IMG/VR virus record: IMGVR_UViG_3300027687_000090
Coordinates: 1 to 21,210 of that record
Length of the DNA: 21,210 nt
Source: a virus
Direction: 5' to 3' (one strand)
Below are positions 1 through 6,410 of the stretch, one piece after another. Numbering within the stretch: position 1 is the stretch's first letter; each line of letters opens with the position of its first letter. The position numbers and the translations under genes are program-made. Under the pieces are notes generated by a model, which made no database searches, had not been told where the DNA came from, and saw only the letters and a list, made by a program, of their open reading frames with translations.

Positions 1-603
1 GATTCTGATGAACAAGGAGAACCAACACAAGATGGCGACACAATACCAGATGAGCAAACAGAAGAAGAGTCTACTGAGGAGCCTAAGACGGAAACGGCTG
101 AGGCAGAAGTTGACGGAGGCGAACAGGATGCACAATCTGAAACGAACGCCGATTCTTCAGAATCGAATGGTGTAAAGAAATCTAGTGGTGGTGGTCTCCT
201 TTCGTTATTTGGTATTAATTCAAACGAGGAGGAGGTGACTGAACAAAGTGATATATCTGCTGATGAGGAACCTGTGATTGAGATCGCAGAAGTCGATTCA
301 GAAACGGAGACCCCACCCATTTCTACTGACGCTGAGGTTGAAGTAGAAGACATATCTATTGACGGAATAGATGATATTAAACCTCACGCAATGGTAGCAG
401 AAGTAGAAGTAGAACCTAAAGTTGAAATAAACATATCAGACATCGTAGTCAATGCTGAGGTAATAGTTGACGATATCTTAATTGATCCAGGCATTGAAAT
501 AACTGCAATCGATAATGTAATTGAACGAGTCATTACACCTGACGAAGGCACAATGATTGTTTCACCATCTGGTCAACTGTACGCTTCAACAAACTTTAAT
601 TAA
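1..603 (+). CDS. Acidic low-complexity protein, 3' part (5' end outside window)
   Basis: The frame is open from the first base of the window to a TAA at 601-603, giving at least 200 residues with no start visible, so this is the C-terminal part of a longer protein. The first 60 residues are almost entirely Glu, Asp, Thr, Ser and Gln. A short basic/hydrophobic stretch (KKSSGGGLLSLFG) follows, then another strongly acidic region with loosely repeated units beginning AEVEVED, AEVEVEP and AEVIVDD. The last 20 residues are less charged. A GTG at 235 sits next to a GAGGAGG purine run and could be mistaken for a start, but the spacing is too short and the frame continues upstream. The 58-aa gene begins 1 nt after the stop. 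I do not recognise the family; an acidic surface or DNA-mimic role would be speculation. Confidence 0.75.
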   Translation, partial: DSDEQGEPTQDGDTIPDEQTEEESTEEPKTETAEAEVDGGEQDAQSETNADSSESNGVKKSSGGGLLSLFGINSNEEEVTEQSDISADEEPVIEIAEVDSETETPPISTDAEVEVEDISIDGIDDIKPHAMVAEVEVEPKVEINISDIVVNAEVIVDDILIDPGIEITAIDNVIERVITPDEGTMIVSPSGQLYASTNFN

Positions 604-604
604 T

Positions 605-781
605 ATGATACAATATATATTTCAACAATGTAAAGGAAATTTAATCGAGATAGCAATCGCAACGATTGGCATCTTATCAATGTTAACATTACTCATACCT
701 AAAGATTCATTCCTTGGAAAAGGCTTAGGGATCTTTGGCCAGATCTTTGGATTAATGGGTAAACTAGTAGGAAGAAAATAA
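605..781 (+). CDS. Small single-span membrane protein, 58 aa
   Basis: An ATG at 605 follows the previous stop by one base; a longer version starting at 557 would overlap the upstream gene by 47 nt and is less likely. The protein has a polar N-terminus, one hydrophobic segment at about residues 10-29 (IEIAIATIGILSMLTLLIP) and a glycine-rich amphipathic tail ending in GKLVGRK. There is no clear Shine-Dalgarno motif, so translation may be coupled to the gene upstream. It is followed after 1 nt by the PEP-CTERM gene, so it belongs to the same transcription unit. The size and topology would allow a holin-like or membrane-anchoring role, but nothing in the sequence decides this. Confidence 0.6.
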   Translation: MIQYIFQQCKGNLIEIAIATIGILSMLTLLIPKDSFLGKGLGIFGQIFGLMGKLVGRK

Positions 782-782
782 A

Positions 783-1412
783 ATGAAAAAGTGGTTAGGA
801 TTATTTTTATTAACAGCAGCCTCAGCGTTTGCTAGTATTAGCGTAACAAGCGGGTCGAACAGCGATGGCTATACATATGATTTAGACATTACTCTTACGT
901 CTGATCAGTACATCGATGCTGCAGACTTCGACGGTTCTGTTGATGGTTCGAAACTATATTACCAAATAATAAACGTTATACCATCTGTCACAGGAACGTA
1001 TTCGTTTGATAACTGGAGTAGTGACTTAACTGCAAATAATTCAGAAATAACTGAAACAGAATTGCTATTCTACTTAGATGAACCACAAGGTGGTTATATC
1101 ACTGATGCACCTTGGGCTTTTAGAACTTCAACCGGTGGATTTGGTGCAGGACTAGATGGAACAATCCAAACACCTGATCGTGGAGAAGATTCTTCATATA
1201 GCGGTTTCGTTGGTGATCTCACATTAGACAAAGGTGTTAAGTACATCGCAGTATTTACCTCCTTTCAAGCTGATACGCTTGGAAGTATGGATGTAAGTGT
1301 TATAGGCAATAACCAATTAACTTGGGCAGCAATACCTGAACCATCATCCTATGTGTTAATACTAGGTTGGTTATTATTTCTATATGTAGCAACAAAACGT
1401 AGAACGGATTAA
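783..1412 (+). CDS. Secreted PEP-CTERM sorting-signal protein
   Basis: 209 residues. The N-terminus is a typical Sec signal peptide (MKKWLGLFLLTAASAFA, likely cut after AFA). The mature region is Gly/Ser/Thr/Asp-rich and predicted to be beta-structured. The C-terminus has the three-part PEP-CTERM signal: IPEPSSY at about residues 184-190, a hydrophobic segment of about 14 residues, and a basic end (KRR). In bacteria such tails are recognised by exosortase (EpsH/XrtA family), which sorts the protein to the cell surface or the exopolysaccharide matrix. A purine-rich AGGAAG lies about 9 nt before the ATG. It sits 1 nt after the small membrane gene and 3 nt before the beta-barrel gene, which implies co-expression. 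No exosortase is seen in the window, so processing would depend on the host. The function of the mature domain is unknown. The PEP-CTERM call is strong on sequence pattern. Confidence 0.85.
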   Translation: MKKWLGLFLLTAASAFASISVTSGSNSDGYTYDLDITLTSDQYIDAADFDGSVDGSKLYYQIINVIPSVTGTYSFDNWSSDLTANNSEITETELLFYLDEPQGGYITDAPWAFRTSTGGFGAGLDGTIQTPDRGEDSSYSGFVGDLTLDKGVKYIAVFTSFQADTLGSMDVSVIGNNQLTWAAIPEPSSYVLILGWLLFLYVATKRRTD

Positions 1413-1415
1413 ATT

Positions 1416-2567
1416 ATGAGATTTTTGTTATGTGCATTATTGTTAGTGATAACAACCATAAGCTATGGCCTAGGAGGTCTTAACTTTACTTCGTTTAGTA
1501 GAATCTTTTTTGATGACAATGTTTTTATGCGGGCGGCTGGTACGCCCCACCAAACATCAACCTTTTACTATAGCCAATCACTGGGAATCGATGGTAAGTT
1601 CCTTCGAGATCTAATAGATCTTAAAGCACAACCAGAAATAAGATATCGGGCTGTTGACAGTAAGACGTTGGTGTTTGGTAACATTGGCATTAAAAGCAAA
1701 TACGAATTTGGACCAAAGCTTACACTTGATTCTGCAAATACATTCTCCCATTCTGAAAGAGAACCAAGTGATATCGATGACGACCTCGATGTAACATACT
1801 TTATGAATAAGAGTTCGTACTTGCTAACGTGGCAACCTCGATATCTCTTAAAACTCAAAGGTGGTTATGAAAGCTATGTCAAACGTTGGTCTGAAAACTT
1901 GCCTATAGGAAGCGGTGCTGAATTAACTAACGGTGATTTTACTAAAGATACACTTACGTTCGGCGCAGAACAGATTATCGGCAAAAGGTTTATATTAGAA
2001 TTAGTAGGAAAGAAATCATTCTTAGATTATAGTGGAACTCGTGGAGCGATTAATACTGATACGTATTATGCTGAGTTCTCGTATGTAATGAATCCATCAA
2101 CTATCATAAAATTTAACTATGGTATTATTGATGTATTGATCGAAGATCAGTATGGTACACTAACCGATTACACTGTTCCAACGTATGGTGCCAATATAAC
2201 TTACTTTACTGAAAGAGGTACAGTGATCGGATTTAACACGACTTACGAAGTAATGGATTCGTCTGTAGCATATTGGAATATGAAAGAGAATTTAAAAACA
2301 TCTCTTATGATAAAGTATCCAATCACGCCAAAGCTTGAAGTAAGTGCTATGGCTGCACACCTTCTGACATCTTATAAAGACATTGGCAATCGTTATAACA
2401 TTGGTTTAGAACGTGAAGAAGAAGTCTTTGTTTCGAGCATCACATTTGCTTGGAAGTATAACGAATTCCATTACGCTGAATTTGGCTATCAAGGCTTGCA
2501 TCTATTAAATAAAGATGCTGATGTATTTAAGAATAAAGTGTTTGTTGGATATAGATTAAAATTCTAA
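1416..2567 (+). CDS. Outer-membrane beta-barrel protein (porin-2-like)
   Basis: 383 residues. A hydrophobic signal peptide (MRFLLCALLLVITTISYG) is followed by a long region of alternating polar/hydrophobic stretches rich in Tyr, Phe and Thr, with short turns, ending in the aromatic residue of GYRLKF. A terminal Phe after an alternating strand is the usual BAM-recognition signal of outer-membrane proteins. The N-terminal pattern SRIFFDDNVF and the overall length resemble the putative beta-barrel porin 2 (BBP2-like) proteins found in exopolysaccharide/exosortase loci; that family link is from memory and moderate. It lies 3 nt after the PEP-CTERM gene, so the pair is probably translated from one message. 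A phage-encoded outer-membrane protein could alter the host surface, for example to block superinfection, but this is inference. Confidence 0.75.
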   Translation: MRFLLCALLLVITTISYGLGGLNFTSFSRIFFDDNVFMRAAGTPHQTSTFYYSQSLGIDGKFLRDLIDLKAQPEIRYRAVDSKTLVFGNIGIKSKYEFGPKLTLDSANTFSHSEREPSDIDDDLDVTYFMNKSSYLLTWQPRYLLKLKGGYESYVKRWSENLPIGSGAELTNGDFTKDTLTFGAEQIIGKRFILELVGKKSFLDYSGTRGAINTDTYYAEFSYVMNPSTIIKFNYGIIDVLIEDQYGTLTDYTVPTYGANITYFTERGTVIGFNTTYEVMDSSVAYWNMKENLKTSLMIKYPITPKLEVSAMAAHLLTSYKDIGNRYNIGLEREEEVFVSSITFAWKYNEFHYAEFGYQGLHLLNKDADVFKNKVFVGYRLKF

Positions 2568-2575
2568 TCACACAC

Positions 2576-2740
2576 TTATTTTAAAGGAAGACTATCGTAG
2601 TATTCTTGATCTTTTTTCGAAAGCGGTGAATCGTACGGATTACGGTTCAACTGATATTCTAAATAGGCATATAAGATAAAGCAGCCTAAGGGTACCACGA
2701 CAAATCCAAATAGTATTATTGATGCAAGTAATAAATTCAT
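2576..2740 (-). CDS. Small membrane protein, 54 aa
   Basis: Read from an ATG at 2740 the product is MNLLLAS..., with one long hydrophobic segment (about residues 2-27) followed by a polar, Tyr/Asp/Lys-rich tail ending SLPLK. A TTG at 2761 would add seven residues, but it lies inside the U-tract of the upstream terminator and upstream of an exact TATAAATA box, so the ATG is preferred. The ATG is directly preceded by AGG. The gene converges with the beta-barrel gene, leaving 8 nt between their stops. The function is unknown; it would be a single-span inner-membrane protein with the tail on one face. Confidence is moderate because it is short, but the dedicated late box and terminator around it support a real gene. 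Confidence 0.55.
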   Translation of the reverse strand: MNLLLASIILFGFVVVPLGCFILYAYLEYQLNRNPYDSPLSKKDQEYYDSLPLK

Positions 2741-2748
2741 CCTATTGT

Positions 2749-2756
2749 TATTTATA
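2749..2756 (-). promoter_or_regulatory. T4-type late promoter box TATAAATA
   Basis: Exact match to the T4 late-promoter consensus on the minus strand, in the gap between the terminator and the 54-aa gene. By T4 spacing (box at -13 to -6), transcription would start near 2743, only about 3 nt before the ATG at 2740. Confidence 0.6.
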
Positions 2757-2759
2757 ATC

Positions 2760-2789
2760 AAAAAAGGCCCACTCTTTCGAATGGGCCTT
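2760..2789 (-). terminator. Intrinsic terminator of the 89-aa gene
   Basis: Perfect 8-bp stem AAGGCCCA/TGGGCCTT (2764-2771 with 2782-2789) around a 10-nt loop. Read on the minus strand it is followed by six U. It lies 18 nt after the stop of the gene at 2808 and separates it from the 54-aa gene. Confidence 0.85.
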
Positions 2790-2807
2790 AGTCAATTTTC
2801 TAGTTAA

Positions 2808-3077
2808 TTAAGCACTTTTACTTTTACGCCAATCGTCTTTATGATATCGAGCCCAAGATTCTTGAGCTTTATTCATGCCGATGTCATGACCAGCTTTTTC
2901 TGATTCAAGCCATTTGTGTAATAGTACTTGCCGCTCTTCAGCTTTGTGTAGACTAATCTCGTAAGCTACATTTAAACCGCTTTTAACTACCCTTTTAGGG
3001 TAATACAGTTCAAATAGAAAAAACGCAACAAGACAGCACAACGATAGCCAAACAACCGCGTATATCATCATTTCCAT
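2808..3077 (-). CDS. Small membrane-anchored protein, 89 aa
   Basis: The N-terminus (about residues 4-27) is one hydrophobic membrane segment ending at YYPKR. The remainder is a charged, helical soluble domain with the pattern HKWLESEKAGHDIGMNKA followed by a Trp/Lys-rich end. This H-x-W...SE-x-AG-x-DIG motif recalls short segments of DUF4032-like and other phage hypotheticals, but I would not assign a family. There are ATG codons at residues 1, 3 and 4, so the exact start is uncertain; no strong Shine-Dalgarno motif is seen. It has its own upstream TATAAATA box (3129-3136) and downstream terminator, so it looks like a monocistronic late gene. Likely an inner-membrane protein with a cytoplasmic domain. 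Confidence 0.75.
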   Translation of the reverse strand: MEMMIYAVVWLSLCCLVAFFLFELYYPKRVVKSGLNVAYEISLHKAEERQVLLHKWLESEKAGHDIGMNKAQESWARYHKDDWRKSKSA

Positions 3078-3128
3078 GGTATTATTAGTTTAGTATGTTA
3101 AAGAACGCTGCCACTTGACAGCAATTGT

Positions 3129-3136
3129 TATTTATA
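3129..3136 (-). promoter_or_regulatory. T4-type late promoter box for the 89-aa gene
   Basis: Exact TATAAATA on the minus strand, 51 nt upstream of the start codon at 3077. The expected transcription start is near 3123, giving a leader of about 46 nt. Confidence 0.65.
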
Positions 3137-3147
3137 TGTTTGGCTAC

Positions 3148-3344
3148 CAACAACTTATAAAATAGTCGTGCGAAGCCGCAAGCTAAGTGCCTGATAAGCA
3201 ACAACTTACGGCCTCGCGGCACATTTCGGCTTGAAATCCCCTTTATTTTGAAAAAAAAGTAAAAAAAAGTGCATTTATTTTCCGTCATAAGTGATTGATT
3301 ACTAACAACTTAGCTTGAGAGCCGAAAATAAGTGCAGTTTACTA
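3148..3344. repeat. Non-coding region with repeated AACAACTTA and inverted repeats
   Basis: The 329 bp between the genes at 3077 and 3407 contain no convincing gene. The decamer CAACAACTTA occurs at 3148-3157 and 3199-3208, and AACAACTTA again at 3304-3312. GCCGC near 3174 faces GCGGC near 3216. TGCATTTATTTTC near 3270 faces an approximate complement, GAAAATAAGTGCA, near 3323-3335. Two A8 runs lie near 3249-3266. The middle is more GC-rich than its surroundings. This could be a structured non-coding RNA, a protein-binding site or an origin-like element; nothing seen decides between these. Confidence 0.45.
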
Positions 3345-3373
3345 TTCACATATGCCATTTTATATGGTATAAT
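3345..3373 (+). promoter_or_regulatory. Sigma-70-like early promoter
   Basis: TTCACA (3345-3350), a 17-nt spacer ending TATGG, and TATAAT (3368-3373) with an extended -10 TG. The predicted start is near 3380, 27 nt before the ATG at 3407. Same architecture as the promoters at 5224 and 7243. Confidence 0.75.
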
Positions 3374-3406
3374 AGTATTATAACAATCAACTAAAAGGTA
3401 CAAATT

Positions 3407-3823
3407 ATGGCTAAAAACACAAAAATACTCACCACCCTCAAGACAATCGTCGAGTCCCTCGACACAGCTGGATACGTCAACGTAAAACGTTCGTATTTCA
3501 TCGGTAAAGCAAATCTATCAGGGCTGATCGAAAAGGACACGTACGTGATCCTCAAACCTTCGGCAAAAGCTGCTGGCCATCGTGGCCACTATGCGGTAGC
3601 CGAATTGCTCAACATCGTCAACACCGCACTCGGTAAACCTGCCCATAAGGCTTCTGCTCCTGTAGCTCCTGTAGCAAAAAGTGCTCCTGAAGAAATCTCC
3701 TTCGATGAAAAAGACGGTGGACCAAACCTCAAAGTCCAAGCCGCATGGGGCGAACTCCCTTACACCGACGAGGACGTATACGACGAGTTATCGCTTATGG
3801 GTACATACACATCCTCAATGTAA
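3407..3823 (+). CDS. Conserved-looking hypothetical protein, 138 aa
   Basis: The start ATG is preceded by AAAAGG about 9 nt upstream and lies 27 nt after the predicted transcription start of the promoter at 3345, so the start is well supported. The first 75 residues look like a compact alpha/beta domain. A Pro/Ala-rich linker (about residues 78-95, KPAHKASAPVAPVAKSAP) and an acidic C-terminal region ending LSLMGTYTSSM follow. There are no membrane segments. Codon use favours C- and G-ending codons (ctc, gtc, acc, atc) more than most other genes in the window, a feature shared with the next gene. It is the first gene of an early-type operon. I do not recognise the family. Confidence 0.75.
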   Translation: MAKNTKILTTLKTIVESLDTAGYVNVKRSYFIGKANLSGLIEKDTYVILKPSAKAAGHRGHYAVAELLNIVNTALGKPAHKASAPVAPVAKSAPEEISFDEKDGGPNLKVQAAWGELPYTDEDVYDELSLMGTYTSSM

Positions 3824-3869
3824 TCGTCTTCACCGCATACTCACTCACACTCAAGAAAAGGTTAATATT

Positions 3870-4397
3870 ATGGCAAAAATCGTACAGACACAACATCGCG
3901 AAAACTACGGCGCCCACGATTGGGATGGCACTGGGGAATGTCCCCAGCACTGGAAGAACAAAGGTGGAAGCACCTACGTTGTCGTCGGTAACGCTTCAGA
4001 CGAGTACATCGACAACGTCATTCAATCTGCGAGTGAGTACTCAGAGGAGTACATCATTCACCGTAAGGATGTTTCTGAGGAATACCTCGCAAACGTAGAT
4101 AAAGAGGCCTCGATCGACTTCGAACCGTGGGAAGATCGCACCTACATCTACATCACCGCAGGCTCAGGAGTGAACTGTTACCCAATCACTGAAGTGCGTA
4201 AAAGCGGATTCGAAGACTTACGTCGCGGATTGGCTTCTTATACTCACACGTGGGAATACGCGAGCGGCGCGGCACGTACCGCCGGAGATGTTGGAAAGTA
4301 CAGTGTACAGTATGTCTTTAAGAATGGAATGATCGCTAATAGCGAAGAACAAGCTCGCGAAATATTCGAGCATTTAGCATCACGCGTAACTGCTTAA
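3870..4397 (+). CDS. Hypothetical protein of the QHRENYGAHDWDG type, 175 aa
   Basis: The frame is open from further upstream, but the ATG at 3870 has AAAAGG 8-9 nt before it, and the leader (AAAAGG..ATTATGGCAAAA) closely resembles that of the preceding gene. The N-terminus has the motif TQHRENYGAHDWDGTGECP, rich in His, Asp, Trp and Cys, which I recall from hypothetical proteins of other phages and bacteria without a known function. The C-terminal half has alternating beta-like and helical segments. There is no signal peptide or membrane segment. Codon use is GC-richer than most neighbours, as in the gene before it. It lies 46 nt after the previous gene and 2 nt before the SleB-like hydrolase, so it is in the same operon. 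Confidence 0.8.
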   Translation: MAKIVQTQHRENYGAHDWDGTGECPQHWKNKGGSTYVVVGNASDEYIDNVIQSASEYSEEYIIHRKDVSEEYLANVDKEASIDFEPWEDRTYIYITAGSGVNCYPITEVRKSGFEDLRRGLASYTHTWEYASGAARTAGDVGKYSVQYVFKNGMIANSEEQAREIFEHLASRVTA

Positions 4398-4399
4398 TT

Positions 4400-4864
4400 A
4401 TGAAATTACCAATATTTGCATTCTTAGTAATGATCGCAACTTTAGCGTTAGCTGAAAAGGCCAATGCTAGCACCTACGATCCTTGTCCTTATGCGCACGA
4501 TATCGTCGTAGCGACCATCATCATGGAAGCGGGTGGTGAATATCACGTTGGTGCACTTGAAGGTGTCTACGAAGTAATAAAGACTCGTGCTAAAAGACGC
4601 CACAAGACACTTGCTCAGGTATGTTTACAGCGAAAACAATTCTCTTGTTGGAATGGAAAGGCTGATGGAATAAAATCTTTAGAAGCCACGATTGCTAAAG
4701 CAAAGAAACATCCACGCTGGGCAATCGCTAACGCTGTCATTGGCACATCTACAAACTTTACGAATGGTGCTGACCACTATTACGCAGACTATATCGCTGA
4801 GCCTTATTGGGCAGCAAGCATGACACAAACCGTGAAGATCGGTAAACACATATTCTTCAAATAA
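4400..4864 (+). CDS. Exported SleB/CwlJ-like cell-wall hydrolase
   Basis: 154 residues. A Sec-type signal peptide (MKLPIFAFLVMIATLALA, then EKANAS) is followed by a domain matching the Hydrolase_2 (SleB/CwlJ) pattern: VVATIIMEAGGE with the catalytic-type Glu near residue 50, then VYEVIKTRA, a segment with QFSCW, and a C-terminal GADHYYADYIAEPYW motif. SleB-type enzymes act on peptidoglycan as lytic transglycosylases or amidases. The signal peptide implies action in the periplasm without a cytoplasmic endolysin/holin step, although the adjacent two-segment membrane peptide could be a holin. The T4-type gp5 in this genome has no lysozyme domain, so this may be the main murein-degrading enzyme visible here. 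Starts 2 nt after the previous stop. Confidence 0.85.
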   Translation: MKLPIFAFLVMIATLALAEKANASTYDPCPYAHDIVVATIIMEAGGEYHVGALEGVYEVIKTRAKRRHKTLAQVCLQRKQFSCWNGKADGIKSLEATIAKAKKHPRWAIANAVIGTSTNFTNGADHYYADYIAEPYWAASMTQTVKIGKHIFFK

Positions 4865-4868
4865 ACCT

Positions 4869-5018
4869 ATGAAATTATTCGCCTATATCGTATTAGCACT
4901 CAACGTTGGTATCGTACCAATCAACTACATCGCAGGAAATCTAACGTCTTCCTCTTTAATTCTTAACATGTCAATTTCTGCTATCGTAATTTTTCAACTT
5001 ACATTCGACAATAAATAA
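4869..5018 (+). CDS. 49-aa hydrophobic peptide, possible holin
   Basis: ATG at 4869, four bases after the hydrolase stop, to TAA at 5016-5018, which overlaps the next start as TAATG. The product begins MKLFAYIVLALNVGIVP and has two hydrophobic segments, about residues 3-22 and 28-45, separated by a short polar turn and ending FDNK. Tight coupling on both sides supports it as a real gene. Small proteins with two membrane segments next to a cell-wall hydrolase are often holins; here that is inference from context and topology only. The hydrolase has its own signal peptide, so the peptide may instead regulate membrane state or have an unrelated role. Confidence 0.6.
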   Translation: MKLFAYIVLALNVGIVPINYIAGNLTSSSLILNMSISAIVIFQLTFDNK

Positions 5019-5215
5019 TGTATACTGACTCAAATAGACATCGAATGGGCGAACTTAAAGAAGGCGACGACATCTTATATTCCTGTGGCGACATGGTAGG
5101 TAGCGGCACAGTGTTTCAAATTAAAGAAACTGAAATCATTGTACAAACCGGAAACGGTGGACGAGGATTAGAGTACATACATAAGTCTCAAATACTTCCT
5201 CAGAAATCAACTTAA
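5018..5215 (+). CDS. Small hypothetical protein, 65 aa
   Basis: The start overlaps the stop of the 49-aa gene by one base (TAATG), so translation is probably coupled. The product is soluble, with the pattern HRMGELKEGDDILYSC, alternating beta-like stretches and a Gly-rich turn (TGNGGRG), consistent with a small SH3- or OB-like beta barrel. There is no signal peptide or membrane segment. It is the last gene of the operon that starts at 3407; a new promoter follows at 5224. No function recognised. Confidence 0.65.
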   Translation: MYTDSNRHRMGELKEGDDILYSCGDMVGSGTVFQIKETEIIVQTGNGGRGLEYIHKSQILPQKST

Positions 5216-5223
5216 TTATGTTA

Positions 5224-5252
5224 TTTACAAACTGCTCAATCTATGGTATAGT
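5224..5252 (+). promoter_or_regulatory. Sigma-70-like early promoter, near-leaderless
   Basis: TTTACA (5224-5229), a 17-nt spacer ending TATGG, and TATAGT (5247-5252). The usual start distance places +1 at about 5259, the A of the downstream ATG, so the message may be leaderless; no Shine-Dalgarno motif is present. Confidence 0.75.
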
Positions 5253-5258
5253 ATAACT

Positions 5259-6410
5259 ATGAAAATTAAAACAAGAAAATTTCAAAAGAATGGCCAAGTA
5301 GCTGCTGTCGATGGCAAGTACACAGGCGAAGAACCTACGTGGAACAGTGTCAAAACGCAGAAAGCATACGACATAAAGCTATCGAAAGGTCTTAACTTTT
5401 ATAACTACTACCTTGATCGTGATGACTACATCCCTATCATTTATGACTATATGATTACTCAAGGGTACAATCCAAAGCAGTGTAAGCTTATTCAGAAGGT
5501 GCCTAAAACCGCAGGTGAAGTGTCTCTTACTGGTAAGCTATGTCGAATGTTTAACATGGGCTCACCTGATTATTACAACTATAGAAAGCTTGTAAAGACT
5601 AACATCGCATCGATGCTTAATCAGGCATCTTCAGTAGAAGATAAAAAGGTAAAGGTAGATACCGATGCTCCAGCAAAGCCTAACGTTCATGAAATCATGA
5701 AAGAAAAGGTAAGGAAATCTATACTATGCGAACTTGAAGGTATGCTTGATTCTTGGTGTACAGACGATACAAAGGTAGTCAAATTCCCATTGGCTTCTGT
5801 TATGCGTGGTGAAAACATTCCAGTTTCAGCGACAGGTGAAGTCAAACAATGGTTGACTAAACACCGTGACGAATATAACGAGGCGTTTGAAAAGACGTGT
5901 GATCAAATGGTGGAAGGCTATTCTTATCTAGGTAAGCCAGCACTCCGCAATCGTATTAAAGCACTAGATGATATGCTAAATGAATTAGTACTTTACAAAT
6001 CAAGTAAAGCTTCAGCACGTAAACCACGTGTCAAAAAGCCTAAGTCAGCGATTAAGCAAATCCAAAGGTTGAAATACTTAAAAGAATCGAAAGATCATGC
6101 GATACAATCATGTGATCCTACACGAATCATTGGGGCAAATAAATTCTTTGTCTTTAATACCAAGTATCGTAGGCTTACGGTGTTTAACGCACAAGGTCGT
6201 GATGGATTTACCATAAGTGGTACATCAATTAAAGACTTTGATGAAACTACTTCCTTTGCTCTCACGCTACGAAAGCCGGAAGATTACCTTCCAATCATCG
6301 CAGCTAGGACAGAAAAACAAATTGAGAAAGCGCTTAATGAGTTAAAAACAAAGCGTAAATCCGCGAATGGTAGGATTAATCAAGACACCATTTTAATTAG
6401 AGCGCTATGA
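5259..6410 (+). CDS. Hypothetical protein of marine T4-like phages, 383 aa
   Basis: A soluble basic protein. The N-terminal part contains a Tyr-rich stretch (GLNFYNYYLDRDDYIPI). A middle Lys-rich linker (about residues 135-150) leads to a helical segment, and a very basic region (SSKASARKPRVKKPKSAIK, about residues 248-266) precedes a C-terminal domain with FVFNTKYRRLTVFNA and a long basic helix. The basic segments suggest nucleic-acid binding. It ends 4 nt inside the gp33 gene and is preceded by a dedicated early promoter, so it is probably transcribed with gp33, gp59 and gp32. I recall proteins of this general type at this position in marine T4-like phages, always as hypotheticals; no function is assigned. 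Confidence 0.8.
   Translation: MKIKTRKFQKNGQVAAVDGKYTGEEPTWNSVKTQKAYDIKLSKGLNFYNYYLDRDDYIPIIYDYMITQGYNPKQCKLIQKVPKTAGEVSLTGKLCRMFNMGSPDYYNYRKLVKTNIASMLNQASSVEDKKVKVDTDAPAKPNVHEIMKEKVRKSILCELEGMLDSWCTDDTKVVKFPLASVMRGENIPVSATGEVKQWLTKHRDEYNEAFEKTCDQMVEGYSYLGKPALRNRIKALDDMLNELVLYKSSKASARKPRVKKPKSAIKQIQRLKYLKESKDHAIQSCDPTRIIGANKFFVFNTKYRRLTVFNAQGRDGFTISGTSIKDFDETTSFALTLRKPEDYLPIIAARTEKQIEKALNELKTKRKSANGRINQDTILIRAL

Noticed and set aside
235-237. GTG start next to GAGGAGG for a 122-aa protein
   Set aside because: The purine run directly abuts the GTG with no spacing and the frame stays open to the window start, so it is internal.
3165-3245. tRNA-like features (GCCGC/GCGGC pairing and a GGCTTGAAATCC stretch)
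   Set aside because: The loop has the wrong length for a T-arm and no acceptor stem or anticodon arm could be built.
3085-3288. 67-aa minus-strand open frame in the non-coding region
   Set aside because: The product has a Phe/Lys-rich, irregular composition from A/T runs and no start context; the region shows repeats and inverted repeats instead.
3681-3869. Upstream extension of the 175-aa gene
   Set aside because: It overlaps the 138-aa gene in another frame; the ATG at 3870 has a good ribosome-binding site.
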